Notes: generated by a model from the sequence alone, not told the origin. 64,000 nt of DNA from Brevundimonas sp. (GCF_029945885.1 NZ_JAQSDK010000037.1:248001-312000), one strand, 5' to 3'; shown: positions 41,069 through 50,377, counted from the first letter of the stretch. Made by a program: numbers and translations.

Positions 41069-43153
41069 CTAGCGGACGCCCAGCTCTTCCAGCAGCTGCG
41101 GCTGGCGATAGATGTTGCGCAGCGCCTCGGTGATCGCCGCGGTCGAGACCGTGACCGTGCGGTTCAGCTCGCCGTCGTAGCCGTAGGATCCACCCAGGGA
41201 GTGGATGTTGCCGTCGAAGGCCGCCCCGATGACCTCGCCTGCGGCATTGATCACGGGCGAGCCCGAGTTGCCGCCGATGATGTCATTGGTCGAGACGAAG
41301 TCATAGACGGTGTCCATGTTCACATCGGCCTTGTTGTCGAGGAAGGCCTGGGCCGCGTTGAACGGCACCGCGCCGGTGGCCCGCTCATACAGGCCGCCCA
41401 TATAGGTGAAGGCCGGCACGGTCACACCACGATAGGTCCAGCCCTTCACCTGACCGTAGCTGAGACGCAGGCTGAAGGTGGCGTCCGGATAGAGGTTGTC
41501 GCCATAGGCCGCGAACCGGGCCTGGGCGACGCGTTCGGCGGCGCGCGCGGTCGGGGCATTGACGGCGGCGGCCCACTGGTCACCGACGGCCTGGGCCGCG
41601 TCATCATTGGCGACGACCAGGGCCAGCAGCGGATCGGCCTCGGCCATCTGGGCCGGGGTCAGGTCGAGGGCCCAGCGCCGGTAGGCGGGATCGGCCAGAC
41701 GGGTACCGGATACCAGCCGCTCGGCCAGGCCCTCGGGGCTTTCGCGGCCCAGCAGCGACTTCACCTGGGCATTGTCGACCGTCAGATATTCACGGGTCTT
41801 GGACAGCCAGAAGGTCAGATAGATCTGTTCCAGATCGGTCGAGATCGGCGTCTCGGTCGCCAGGCGATTGCCGAGGGCCGCCAGGGCCGCGTCATTCATC
41901 CGGCGCTGGTCGGCGGGTTTGGCCCGGTCCTTGGCGGCGCGCACCAGGGTGCGGGCATAGTTGTAGAGGGTGGAGCCGCCGCCGGCGCGGGCTTCAAGCT
42001 GGTAGTAGGGCAGGAAAAGATCGCGGGCGACGGCCTGGACCTGTTCCAGCTCGGCCCAGGGGTCGCCGATTCGCTGCTGCAGGGCCGGATCGGCCGCCAC
42101 GATCTCGCGCAGCTCGGCTTCCTCGTCCCGCTTCTTGCCCATGAAGGCCGGATCGGTCAGGGCCGCCGACTGGCCGAAATAGACCTTGAAGCTGTTTTCG
42201 AGACCGAAGATCGGGTCGAACGAGACTCGCCCCGCCTCTTCACTGGTACCGGCGTACTGCAGCAGACGGCCGCGCAGTTCCGAGCCCTGGATCAGCTGCA
42301 GCGGCAGCTGCTGGTCGCGCAGCCGCTCCAGCTGGGACTGGGTCAGCAGGCGCGAGGTCGAACCCGGATTGCCGGCCACGAAGGTGACGTCACCCTCGGC
42401 CGGCGGATTCGGGTTCCAGGTCAGATGGTTGGGCGTCTCGACCGGCTTGCCGTCCTCGTAGGCGCGCAGGAAGCCGACATCGAGGGCGTAGCGGGGGAAG
42501 TTGAAATTGTCGGGATCGCCACCGAAGAAGGCCGCCTGGTTCTCGGGGGCGAACACCAGCCGGACGTCATCGTATTTGCGGAATTTGTACAGGGCGTAGC
42601 GGCCGCCGCGATAGAAGCTGATCACCTGACAGGTCAATTTGGCGTCGGTGGCGCAGTTTTCCTGCTGGATCGCCCGGGTCTCGGCGGCACGGGCGGCATT
42701 GAAGGCGGCCCCGTCCAGACCTTCACCGGCACCCAGCACGCGGTCGGTCACATCGATGATGTCGGTCAGAACCTCGGCCGTCTGCCCGGGACAGGTCGCC
42801 TCTTCCTCTCGGCTTCCCGGCATCCAGCCGTTCTTGACGTAGTCGTGCTCGGCGCTGGACAGCTCCTGCACGCAGCCGACGACGCAGTGCCAGTTGGTCA
42901 GGATCAGGCCCTCGCCGGACACGAACGAGGCCGAACAGCCCTGAATTCGCACCGCCGCGCCGCGCACCCGGTCCAGCCAGGCCTGGTCGATATGGGTCCC
43001 GTACTTGTCGTTCACGACCTGGATCGGGAAATTGTCGAAGGTCCACATGCCCTCGTCGGCGCGCGCCGGCGTGGGCAGGGTCGATACCATCGCCGACGCC
43101 ACACCGATGGCGGCAAGCGAGGCGGTCAGGCGAAATGAGGACAATGACAGCAA
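41069..43153 (-). CDS. S46 family dipeptidyl-peptidase, paralogue
   Basis: 694 residues from TTG 43153, supported by GGGAG seven bases upstream and by leaving a proper signal peptide (LTASLAAIGVASAMVSTLPTPARA). Mature DEGMWTFDNFPIQV, catalytic His89 (LTNWHCV) and Ser630 (GGNSGSPVIN). Length and layout match the neighbour, so this is a tandem duplication with divergence. Located just upstream of it in the same direction; separate transcription is possible because of the repeats in between. Confidence 0.93.
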   Translation of the reverse strand: MLSLSSFRLTASLAAIGVASAMVSTLPTPARADEGMWTFDNFPIQVVNDKYGTHIDQAWLDRVRGAAVRIQGCSASFVSGEGLILTNWHCVVGCVQELSSAEHDYVKNGWMPGSREEEATCPGQTAEVLTDIIDVTDRVLGAGEGLDGAAFNAARAAETRAIQQENCATDAKLTCQVISFYRGGRYALYKFRKYDDVRLVFAPENQAAFFGGDPDNFNFPRYALDVGFLRAYEDGKPVETPNHLTWNPNPPAEGDVTFVAGNPGSTSRLLTQSQLERLRDQQLPLQLIQGSELRGRLLQYAGTSEEAGRVSFDPIFGLENSFKVYFGQSAALTDPAFMGKKRDEEAELREIVAADPALQQRIGDPWAELEQVQAVARDLFLPYYQLEARAGGGSTLYNYARTLVRAAKDRAKPADQRRMNDAALAALGNRLATETPISTDLEQIYLTFWLSKTREYLTVDNAQVKSLLGRESPEGLAERLVSGTRLADPAYRRWALDLTPAQMAEADPLLALVVANDDAAQAVGDQWAAAVNAPTARAAERVAQARFAAYGDNLYPDATFSLRLSYGQVKGWTYRGVTVPAFTYMGGLYERATGAVPFNAAQAFLDNKADVNMDTVYDFVSTNDIIGGNSGSPVINAAGEVIGAAFDGNIHSLGGSYGYDGELNRTVTVSTAAITEALRNIYRQPQLLEELGVR

Positions 43154-43349
43154 AACCAGACTCCCGTTGAATGCGCGGCGATCCGCGCCGTCGATTACAG
43201 AGTGATTACGCCGGATCAGCGCCGGCCGTCTATGGCCCGGCAATCGACCCGTCGGCCCGGGAGCATCCCTTGCCTTACCCCGATTTAACTTGGCCCGTGG
43301 TCCATGGCCCTTCACATAGCGTGACTACTTCGGGGGTTCATCCAGTTCG

Positions 43350-44522
43350 ATGTCGCTTGCACTTTCAACACTCTTGTACGAATGGCGCCGCTACATGGCC
43401 GCCGTGATGGCCCTGGCCCTGTCCGGCCTGCTGGTCCTGGCCATGACCGGTGTCTTTATCGGCATCGGCAAGGGTTTCACGGCCACGATCGAACGATCGA
43501 GTGCCGACATCATCATCATGCAGCCCGGGGCCAAGAGCCTGATCGGCGGGCCCTCGGGCGTGCCGCGGCGCTTCATCCCCCTGGCCTATAACCATCCCGA
43601 TGTGGTCGAGGTTCAGCCCCTGGACGGGGCCGGTGGTTCGTTCCAGTCGATCAAGAACGTCGACCCGACCATGAGCCAGGCCGAACGCGCCCGGCGCGGC
43701 GCGCCGAAACAGCAGTTCGTCCAGGCCAGCATCATCGACACCACGCCGAATGCGGTGACCATCCCGACCGACTATTCCCAGGAACTGATCGACGCCCTGC
43801 GTCAGCCCTATACGGTCGCGATCGACGAAACCGCACTGAAGCCGCTGGGCGTCAAACTGGGCGACAAGGCCCTCTATAACGGCCAGACCGTCACCGTCGT
43901 CGCCGTGCTGCGCGGCTATCCCAATATGATGCAGTCCACCGTGGTGATGTCGCGCGATACGCTGCGCATGCTGGGTCAGGCCGATACCGGCCCGCGCGTC
44001 GGGCCGCTGATGGTCAAGCTGCGCGACCCGGCCCGGGCGGTCGCCGTCGCGGCCCAGCTGAACACCATGGGCAATGGCCAGTGGAAGGCCTGGACGCGCC
44101 AGGAACTGGCCGACGCCAACGCCGGGGCCATGTTCGAGGAAGGCATCCTCGTCATCATCATCGGTGGCTGTGTCGTACTCGGCACCATCATCGGCGTGGC
44201 CATCACCTGGCAGACCCTGCAGGGGGCGATCATGGCCAACATCAAGGAGTTCGCCTCCCTGCGCGCCCTGGGCGTCAGCATGGGGTCGTTGCGCCGGATC
44301 GTCGTCGAACTGAGCTTCTGGGTCGGGATTCTCGGCGTCGCCGCGGCGATCGGCCTGACCTGGCTGGTCGCGATGTTCGCCGCCTCCAATGCCGTCATCA
44401 TCGCCCTGCCCATGAGTCTGTTGCTGGTCGTCGGCGGCGGTCTGATCCTGATCGCCATGGGCTCCGGCCTGCTGTCGATGGGCGTTTTGAAAAACAGCCA
44501 ACCGGCGGATCTGCTGCGATGA
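43350..44522 (+). CDS. ABC transporter permease, DevC/FtsX-like
   Basis: 390 residues. One N-terminal membrane span (AAVMALALSGLLVLAMTGVFIGIG), a large periplasmic domain, then three C-terminal spans (ILVIIIGGCVVLGTIIGVAITW; LSFWVGILGVAAAIGLTWLVAMF; LLLVVGGGLILIAMGSGLLSMG), the MacB/DevC topology. Overlaps the ATPase gene by ATGA. With the ATPase and the HlyD-like gene it makes a tripartite exporter of the DevBCA kind; cargo unknown. Confidence 0.87.
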   Translation: MSLALSTLLYEWRRYMAAVMALALSGLLVLAMTGVFIGIGKGFTATIERSSADIIIMQPGAKSLIGGPSGVPRRFIPLAYNHPDVVEVQPLDGAGGSFQSIKNVDPTMSQAERARRGAPKQQFVQASIIDTTPNAVTIPTDYSQELIDALRQPYTVAIDETALKPLGVKLGDKALYNGQTVTVVAVLRGYPNMMQSTVVMSRDTLRMLGQADTGPRVGPLMVKLRDPARAVAVAAQLNTMGNGQWKAWTRQELADANAGAMFEEGILVIIIGGCVVLGTIIGVAITWQTLQGAIMANIKEFASLRALGVSMGSLRRIVVELSFWVGILGVAAAIGLTWLVAMFAASNAVIIALPMSLLLVVGGGLILIAMGSGLLSMGVLKNSQPADLLR

Positions 44523-45271
44523 GCCCGACAAAATCCCACGGAAAGCACGGCGACTTTGCCATCGAGGCCAAGGGCCTGATCAAACGCTTCAAGACCGGCC
44601 GCAGCTATGTCGAGGTGTTGAAGGGTCTGGACTTCGACGCCCGCCACGGCGACCTGACCATGGTCATGGGCCCCTCGGGCTCGGGCAAGTCCACCCTGGT
44701 CGCCGCCCTGTCGGGTCTGCTGCGCCCCGAGGAAGGCACCGTCGCCACCCTCGGCCTCGACAATCTGTGGAAGCTGAACAGCGGCAAGATCGACAAATTC
44801 CGCCTCGATAATTGCGGCTTCATCTTCCAGGGCTTCAACCTGTTCCCGGCCCTGACGGCCCTGCAACAGGTCGAGGTCGTGCTGAAATACCAGGGCCTGT
44901 CTCCGGGTGCCGCCCGCAAAAGGGCCAAGGAGGCCCTGGAAGAGGTCGGGCTGGGCCCGCGCCTGCACCAACGGCCCGCCTCCCTGTCCGGCGGCGAGAA
45001 GCAGCGTGTGGCCATCGCCCGCGCCCTGGCCAAGGACCCGCAGATCCTGTTCGCCGACGAACCGACCTCGGCCCTCGATGGCGAGAACGGCCAGATCGTC
45101 ATCAAACTGCTGCGCCGGGCCGCGACCGAACACGGCGCAGCCGTGATCTGCGTGACCCACGACCCGCGCCTCGAGGCCTGGGCCGACCGGGTCATTCACA
45201 TCGAGGACGGCAAGATCCTCGACGACCAGCGCCGTACCCCCAATCCCGATGCCACCCTGGCGTCGCACTGA
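44519..45271 (+). CDS. ABC transporter ATP-binding protein, DevA-like
   Basis: 250 residues from ATG 44519, overlapping the permease stop. Walker A GPSGSGKST, Q-loop FIFQGFNLF, signature LSGGEKQRVAIARAL, Walker B ILFADEPTSALD and the H-loop VTHDPRL are complete. LolD/MacB-type ATPase. The operon order permease-ATPase-adaptor with tight spacing supports one complex. Confidence 0.96.
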   Translation: MSPTKSHGKHGDFAIEAKGLIKRFKTGRSYVEVLKGLDFDARHGDLTMVMGPSGSGKSTLVAALSGLLRPEEGTVATLGLDNLWKLNSGKIDKFRLDNCGFIFQGFNLFPALTALQQVEVVLKYQGLSPGAARKRAKEALEEVGLGPRLHQRPASLSGGEKQRVAIARALAKDPQILFADEPTSALDGENGQIVIKLLRRAATEHGAAVICVTHDPRLEAWADRVIHIEDGKILDDQRRTPNPDATLASH

Positions 45272-45296
45272 ATCCCGACTTCAAGGACACTTCGTC

Positions 45297-46310
45297 ATGC
45301 CCGCCTTCCTGAAGAACAAATGGCTCTGGATCGGCCTGGTGCTGATCATCGTCGCGGTGATCGGCTTCAACATCTTCCAGAAGTCCGCAGCCGCCAAAAA
45401 GGCCGAGACCGAACAGGCCGCGACCGCCAAGGTCGTCAGCCCCTATGCGGCCATCGCCAACGGCAAGGTCGATGTCGAGGGCGGCATCATCCAGATCGCG
45501 GCGCGCCGTGGCGGCATCGTCCGTGAGGTGATGGTGCAGGAAGGCGATCGCGTCACCGCAGGCCAGATCCTCGCCCGCCAGGAAGACGACGAGGCCCGGC
45601 TGGCCGTGCAGAGCGCCCAGGCCCAGCTGGCCCAGGCCCAGAGCCAGCTGGCCACCATCCAGGTCGACATCGCCACCGCCCAGCGCGAATACAACCGTCT
45701 GGAACGGCTGGTGGCGACCAATTTCGTCGCCGCCCAGCGTATGGACCAGGCCCGCGACGCCATCGCCTCGGCCCGGGCCCGGCTCGGCTCGCAACAGGCC
45801 GCCGTCCAGACCGCCCGGGCCCAGCTGGCCCAGGCCACCTATAATCTGGAACTGACGGTGATCCGCTCGCCGATGGACGGTCGTGTCGTGCGCCGCTACG
45901 CCAATCCCGGTGCCGGGGCCTCGACCCTGAACGTATCGAACATGTTCGACCTCGAGCCCGATGCGCCGCGGATCGCCCGCGCCGAAATCGTCGAGAGCGA
46001 CATCCCCAACATCACCGTCGGCCAGGCCGTCGAAATCACCCCCGAGGGCGATCCGACCAAGGTCTATATCGGGGCGGTCATGCGTCGTGCCGCCGTCTTC
46101 GGGGCCCGCAAACTGGCCTCGGACGATCCGTCCCAGCGCAGTGACGAGCGGGTCATCGAGGTCGTCGTCAGCGCCGGGGACGCCCCCCTGCTGATCGGCC
46201 AGCGGGTGCTGGTGAAATTCATGAAGCCCGGCGAGACCGCCGGGGCCAGCCGCGCGCCCAGCATCGGCGTCCCCGCCGAGCGCGCCATGCGGGCCCCGCC
46301 GGCGCGCTAG
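45297..46310 (+). CDS. HlyD/DevB-like membrane fusion protein
   Basis: 337 residues from ATG 45297 (AGGAC upstream). An N-terminal membrane anchor (WLWIGLVLIIVAVIGFNIF), split biotinyl-lipoyl-like halves (VDVEGGIIQIAARRGGIV; VIRSPMDGRVVRRY) around a coiled-coil hairpin (about 100-180, rich in Gln/Ala) and a beta-barrel. Links the inner-membrane ABC pump to an outer-membrane channel, which is not encoded here. A strong terminator follows. Confidence 0.9.
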   Translation: MPAFLKNKWLWIGLVLIIVAVIGFNIFQKSAAAKKAETEQAATAKVVSPYAAIANGKVDVEGGIIQIAARRGGIVREVMVQEGDRVTAGQILARQEDDEARLAVQSAQAQLAQAQSQLATIQVDIATAQREYNRLERLVATNFVAAQRMDQARDAIASARARLGSQQAAVQTARAQLAQATYNLELTVIRSPMDGRVVRRYANPGAGASTLNVSNMFDLEPDAPRIARAEIVESDIPNITVGQAVEITPEGDPTKVYIGAVMRRAAVFGARKLASDDPSQRSDERVIEVVVSAGDAPLLIGQRVLVKFMKPGETAGASRAPSIGVPAERAMRAPPAR

Positions 46311-46339
46311 AACCGGTTACCGCCTGCGGAAACGACCAG

Positions 46340-46373
46340 GGACCGGTCGGACACTGTCCGGCCGGTCCTTTTT
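46340..46373 (+). terminator. Rho-independent terminator of the exporter operon
   Basis: GGACCGGTCGG (46340-46350) pairs with CCGGCCGGTCC (46358-46368; one G-U pair) and is followed by TTTTT (46369-46373). Confidence 0.9.
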
Positions 46374-46384
46374 GTCGAACCGGA

Positions 46385-47185
46385 TCAGGTGCCGGTAAAG
46401 GTGCCGGCCCGCTTCTCCAGCACGGCATTGACGCCTTCAAGATGGTCGTCGGTCAGGTGGGCCAGAGCCTGCATGGCGGCGGTGGTTTCCAGGATCTGGT
46501 CAAAGGTCGCGTCGCGACCCTGGCGCAGCAGGGCCTTGGTCATGCGCAGGGCCTGGGGGGCCTGGGCGGCGATCTCGCCGGCGGTCACCATGGCCTCGTC
46601 CATCAGCCGGTCGGCCGGAACCACCCGGTTGACCAGTCCCCAGTCCCGCGCGGTGGCCGCATCCAGCACCCGGCTGGTGAACAGCATCTCGGCCGTCCGC
46701 GCATAGCCGATGTTGCGTGGCATCAGCCAGGCCCCGCCGTCGCCGGGCAGGATGCCCAGCTTCAGGAAGGGCACGCCGAAACTGGCGGCTTCGGAGGCGA
46801 TACGGATGTCGGCCAGGCCGGCGATGTCGCAGCCCAGTCCCATGGCCGGGCCGTTGACGGCGGCGATCAGCGGCACCTCCAGCCCGTACAGCGCGCGCAC
46901 GATCCGGTGCACGACCCGGCGATAGCGCTCGCGGATATCCGTCCCGGAACCGCCGAACATGTCGCGCCGGTCCCGCATCGCCTTCAGGTCGCCCCCGGCC
47001 GAAAACGCCCGCCCCGCCCCGGTCAGGACGACACAGCGGACAGACAGATCGGCGTTCACGGCCTCGCAGGCGGCGGCGAAGGCCTCGCCGTCCCCGAGGT
47101 CCGGCAGGGAGTTGAGCCGGTCCCCGCGGTCCAGGGTCCAGACCATCACCGGTCCGTGTCGTTCCTGTCTGATCAGATCGCCCAT
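46385..47185 (-). CDS. Enoyl-CoA hydratase/isomerase (crotonase) family protein
   Basis: 266 residues. Oxyanion-hole motifs RAFSAGGDLKAM and AVNGPAMGLGCDIAGLADIRIA are clear. In the active-site loop, where classical hydratases have a Glu in PExxLG, this protein reads VPFLKLGILPGDGG, so the first catalytic Glu is absent and an Asp is present in PGDGG. Acts on an acyl-CoA; the exact reaction is uncertain. Confidence 0.88.
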   Translation of the reverse strand: MGDLIRQERHGPVMVWTLDRGDRLNSLPDLGDGEAFAAACEAVNADLSVRCVVLTGAGRAFSAGGDLKAMRDRRDMFGGSGTDIRERYRRVVHRIVRALYGLEVPLIAAVNGPAMGLGCDIAGLADIRIASEAASFGVPFLKLGILPGDGGAWLMPRNIGYARTAEMLFTSRVLDAATARDWGLVNRVVPADRLMDEAMVTAGEIAAQAPQALRMTKALLRQGRDATFDQILETTAAMQALAHLTDDHLEGVNAVLEKRAGTFTGT

Positions 47186-47237
47186 GTCCGCTCCTTGCGC
47201 TGGTGCGCAGGGCTAGCGGTCAGAGCCGCAATTGCAA

Positions 47238-47262
47238 AGCCCCGGCCTTGCGGTCCGGGGCT
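47238..47262 (-). terminator. Hairpin 3' of the 52-residue gene
   Basis: AGCCCCGG (47238-47245) pairs with CCGGGGCT (47255-47262); on the minus strand the stem is followed by TTGC, a short T-run. Located downstream of the small gene. Confidence 0.65.
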
Positions 47263-47286
47263 CTGTCAATCGACGGTGCGGCGCAG

Positions 47287-47445
47287 CTAGCTGCGCGCCC
47301 GCTTGAGTTTGATCGGCACGAAGTTGGACGGATGGCTGACCACGCGGTCACCGGCCCCGTTGTTGTTCTTCGTGTTCACCAGCATCCCGCCCCACAGGGC
47401 AAAGGACATCATGGCGTGCTGGAGGTTGCGCTCCTTATCGTTCAT
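47287..47445 (-). CDS. 52-residue hypothetical protein
   Basis: ATG 47445 has AAAGGAGA seven bases upstream, one of the best ribosome binding sites in the window, and a terminator-like hairpin follows the TAG. The peptide begins MNDKERNLQHAMMSFALWGG, has an Asn-rich turn (VNTKNNNGAG) and a basic tail (PIKLKRARS). No family recognised. Its own ribosome site and terminator suggest a free-standing, well expressed gene. Confidence 0.72.
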   Translation of the reverse strand: MNDKERNLQHAMMSFALWGGMLVNTKNNNGAGDRVVSHPSNFVPIKLKRARS

Positions 47446-47608
47446 CTTGGCGTCTCCTTTCGCAGAACGATGAAAAGAGACGCGTCGTGCTGATCGGGAA
47501 TCTCACCGTCATAGTCGTTTCGCGTCATGGCAACCGTAGCAGGAAAGGCGGAAATTTCAAGTTTTATGTTCCGTCTCCAGAACAATATTCGCAAGGTCGT
47601 CATCAACC

Positions 47609-47839
47609 GTGACCCAGCCCCCCCGGTCTATCGCCACCCCCTGCACCAAGGTCTGTATCGTCGACGGGGCCACCAGCCTCTGCCTTGGCTGTTACCGGAC
47701 CCTGGGCGAGATCGGTGGTTGGAGTGGCCTGTCGGACGACCAGAGGGCCGAAGTGATGGCCGACCTGCCGCGCCGTCGGGCCGACAATGAACCCGCCGGA
47801 TTGACCGCGTCCCGGGCGCAGGGTCCGCAGCCCTCTTAA
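47609..47839 (+). CDS. DUF1289 domain protein
   Basis: 76 residues from GTG 47609. The four-Cys pattern PCTKVCIVDGATSLCLGCYRTLGEIGGW is the DUF1289 signature, probably a small metal-binding module. Function unknown. No strong ribosome binding site is seen, so the start is less certain. Confidence 0.85.
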   Translation: MTQPPRSIATPCTKVCIVDGATSLCLGCYRTLGEIGGWSGLSDDQRAEVMADLPRRRADNEPAGLTASRAQGPQPS

Positions 47840-47930
47840 CCAATGGTCAGCCACATCGATTCACCGCATCCCAACCCGTCTGCCTCATGGTGACCCCGGC
47901 CGCAGAAGTGGCCCAGTCGCGTGAGTCTGA

Positions 47931-48446
47931 ATGGTCCGCTTCGATTTTTCCTCTGCCGCCGTGGTCGGCCTGGCCGTCGCCTCGTCCCTGAGCGCGGCCT
48001 TCTGGCTGAATCACCTCGGCCACAACGGTGAGGCCCGGGCCGCCCCGGCCTATGTCGCCCCCGTCCCCTCGGCCTCCGGCGATACGGCCCAGGTGGTGCG
48101 GGCCGCAGACGGCCACTACTGGGCCCAGGCCAATATTGACGGCCATGCCATCCGGGTCCTGGTCGACACCGGGGCCAGCGTCGTCGCCCTGACCCGCGAG
48201 GACGCCCTGCGTCTGGGTCTGCGCCTGAAGCCGGCGGACTTCACCACCACCGTCACCACCGCCTCGGGACCGGCGCGCGCCGCCGCAGTCGAACTGGACA
48301 GCGTCTCCGTCGCCGGTGCGCGCGTCGAGAAGGTTGCCGCCCTGGTCGTTGAATCCGGCCTGCCCAGCTCGCTGCTGGGCATGAGTTATCTGGGACGGCT
48401 GTCGGGCTTCCAGGCCACGCCGGCGGCCCTGACGCTGCAGCCCTAA
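47931..48446 (+). CDS. Retropepsin-like aspartic protease (TIGR02281 type)
   Basis: 171 residues with an N-terminal membrane anchor or signal. Asp79 in VLVDTGASVVALT is the single-lobe aspartic protease active site, so it should act as a dimer; LLGMSYLGRLSGF is the downstream hydrophobic-hydrophobic-Gly motif. Likely periplasmic. Convergent with the TauE gene; their ends overlap by four bases. Confidence 0.9.
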   Translation: MVRFDFSSAAVVGLAVASSLSAAFWLNHLGHNGEARAAPAYVAPVPSASGDTAQVVRAADGHYWAQANIDGHAIRVLVDTGASVVALTREDALRLGLRLKPADFTTTVTTASGPARAAAVELDSVSVAGARVEKVAALVVESGLPSSLLGMSYLGRLSGFQATPAALTLQP

Positions 48447-49267
48447 AGCGCCTTGAGCACGACCGAGGCGGCGGTCACCAGCAGATAGACCGCGAAGGCC
48501 TTGCGCAGCACGCGCTTGTCCAGCCGGTGCGCCAGCCTTGCCCCGTAAGGGGCCACAAGCGTCGTCAGCAGCCCCATCACCAGGGCCGCCGGCACGTTGA
48601 CGTAGCCCAGCGAATACGGCGGACGTCCGGCCGCATCCCAGCCGAACACCACAAAACCGAGACTGGCCGCCGCCCCGATGGCCAGGCCGAAGCCGGAGGC
48701 CGTGGCCACCGCCTGATGGATCGGACGACCGCACAGGGTCATGGTCATGCCGCCGAAACTGCCGCCGCCAATGCCCATCATCGCCGACAACAGGCCGATC
48801 CCGGTGGCGACGATCCGCCGTCCCCAGCCGGTCGGCATGTCGGGCCGCAGCACGAACCGTTCCGGCAACAGACCCAGCTGGGCCGCGACGACCAGCACAC
48901 AGACGCCATAGACGATGGCCAGCCCCTCCATCGAGGTGATCCCGGCCACGGCGGCCCCGACCAGGCCCCCGAACGCGACCCAGGGCGTCCAGGTGCGCAG
49001 CACGACCTCGTCCACGGCCCCGTGGCTGCGATGGGCCTTCAGCGAGCGCCACGAGGTGGCGACAATGGTCAGCAGGGAGGTGCCGATGGCGGTGTGCAGA
49101 TTGGCCTCACCGCCCAGACCCAGGACCGAGAAGGCATAGAAGAGGGCCGGGACGATCACCGTGCCGCCGCCGACGCCGAACAGGCCGGCGATCAGACCGC
49201 CGACCAGACCGGCCCCGGTCAGGGCCGCCAGCAGCATCAGGATCTCGTTCAGGGGCAGGCTCGTCAC
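48443..49267 (-). CDS. TSUP family (TauE/SafE) permease
   Basis: 274 residues, about eight membrane segments. GLIAGLFGVGGGTVIVPALFYAF and LLSAMMGIGGGSFGGMTMTL are the duplicated family motifs. Exports organosulfur compounds or other small anions. Start overlaps the dusA stop by four bases (ATGA). Confidence 0.92.
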   Translation of the reverse strand: MTSLPLNEILMLLAALTGAGLVGGLIAGLFGVGGGTVIVPALFYAFSVLGLGGEANLHTAIGTSLLTIVATSWRSLKAHRSHGAVDEVVLRTWTPWVAFGGLVGAAVAGITSMEGLAIVYGVCVLVVAAQLGLLPERFVLRPDMPTGWGRRIVATGIGLLSAMMGIGGGSFGGMTMTLCGRPIHQAVATASGFGLAIGAAASLGFVVFGWDAAGRPPYSLGYVNVPAALVMGLLTTLVAPYGARLAHRLDKRVLRKAFAVYLLVTAASVVLKAL

Positions 49268-50289
49268 GCGGCCTCGTCGGCCCGGTCGCGCCGCGCCTCG
49301 GCCTCACGCACGGCCCCGACCGCCCGGTCGACCACCTCCAGCCCGGCCCCGGGCACGATCGACTCGACGGTCAGGATGCGCCGGAATGCCCGCGCTCCGG
49401 GTCGGCCGTGCATCAGCCCCAGCATATGACGCGCCATGGCCTGCAGATGCACCCCCTCCGCCAGCCGCGCCGCCAGATAGGGGCGGTAGCGGTCGATGGC
49501 GGCGAAGGCGTCGACATCGGCGACAGGCTCGCCGAACAGCCGGCGGTCGACCTGCCCCAGAATGCCCGGCTCATGATAGGCGGCCCGGCCCAGCATGACC
49601 CCGTCCAGGGCCACGCCGTCGCTGTCGTCCAGATGGGCCTCGGCCGCGTCCAGCGAGGCGATGCCGCCGTTGATACAGACGGTCAGCGCCGGCCGCTCGC
49701 GTTTCAGACGTCGCACCAGATCATAGTCCAGCGGCGGCACGTCGCGGTTCTCCTTGGGCGACAGCCCCTTCAGCCAGGCCATGCGGGCGTGGACGATGAA
49801 GGTGGTGATGCCGACGGCGGCACAGGCGTCGACGGTCTCGAACAGGCTGACGGCCGGGTCCTGGTCGTCGACGCCGATGCGGCATTTGACCGTGGCCGGA
49901 ACCTCGACCGCCTCGCGGATCGCGGCCATACACTCGGCCACCAGCGACGGCTCACGCATCAGACAGGCACCGAACCGCCCCGACTGGACCCGGTCCGACG
50001 GGCAGCCGACGTTCAGATTGATCTCGTCATAGCCGTAACCCGCACCGATGCGCGCCGCCTCGGCCAGTTGCACCGGGTCCGACCCGCCCAGCTGCAGGGC
50101 GACCGGGTGTTCGACCGGATCGAAACCCAGCAGCCGTTCGACGTCGCCGTGCAGGATGGCCGGGGCCGTGACCATCTCGGTATAGAGCAGGGCCCGCGTC
50201 GTCAGGGCGCGATGAAACGCCCGGCAATGCCGGTCGGTCCAGTCCATCATCGGCGCGACGGACAGTCTGTGGGCGGGAAATGACGACAT
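49264..50289 (-). CDS. dusA: tRNA-dihydrouridine(20/20a) synthase
   Basis: 341 residues. RLSVAPMMDWTDRHCRAFHR at the start, EINLNVGCPSDRVQSGRFGACLM with the catalytic Cys, HARMAWLKGLSPKENRDVPPLDY and INGGIASLDAA identify the DusA branch. FMN-dependent reduction of U20/U20a in tRNA D-loops. Heads a two-gene operon with the TauE-type permease. Confidence 0.95.
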   Translation of the reverse strand: MSSFPAHRLSVAPMMDWTDRHCRAFHRALTTRALLYTEMVTAPAILHGDVERLLGFDPVEHPVALQLGGSDPVQLAEAARIGAGYGYDEINLNVGCPSDRVQSGRFGACLMREPSLVAECMAAIREAVEVPATVKCRIGVDDQDPAVSLFETVDACAAVGITTFIVHARMAWLKGLSPKENRDVPPLDYDLVRRLKRERPALTVCINGGIASLDAAEAHLDDSDGVALDGVMLGRAAYHEPGILGQVDRRLFGEPVADVDAFAAIDRYRPYLAARLAEGVHLQAMARHMLGLMHGRPGARAFRRILTVESIVPGAGLEVVDRAVGAVREAEARRDRADEAA

Positions 50290-50377
50290 GGTCTCGGTTG
50301 TTCAGGGCCCGGGCGGGACGGCGCATTTCCCCTCATAGCGAACTATTCGGGGAATTTCGCCGTCCTGTGGCGACGCC

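Noticed and set aside
47568..47586. TGTTC-N8-GAACA inverted repeat before the DUF1289 gene
   Set aside because: Does not match a known alphaproteobacterial operator and could be chance; not listed as a site.
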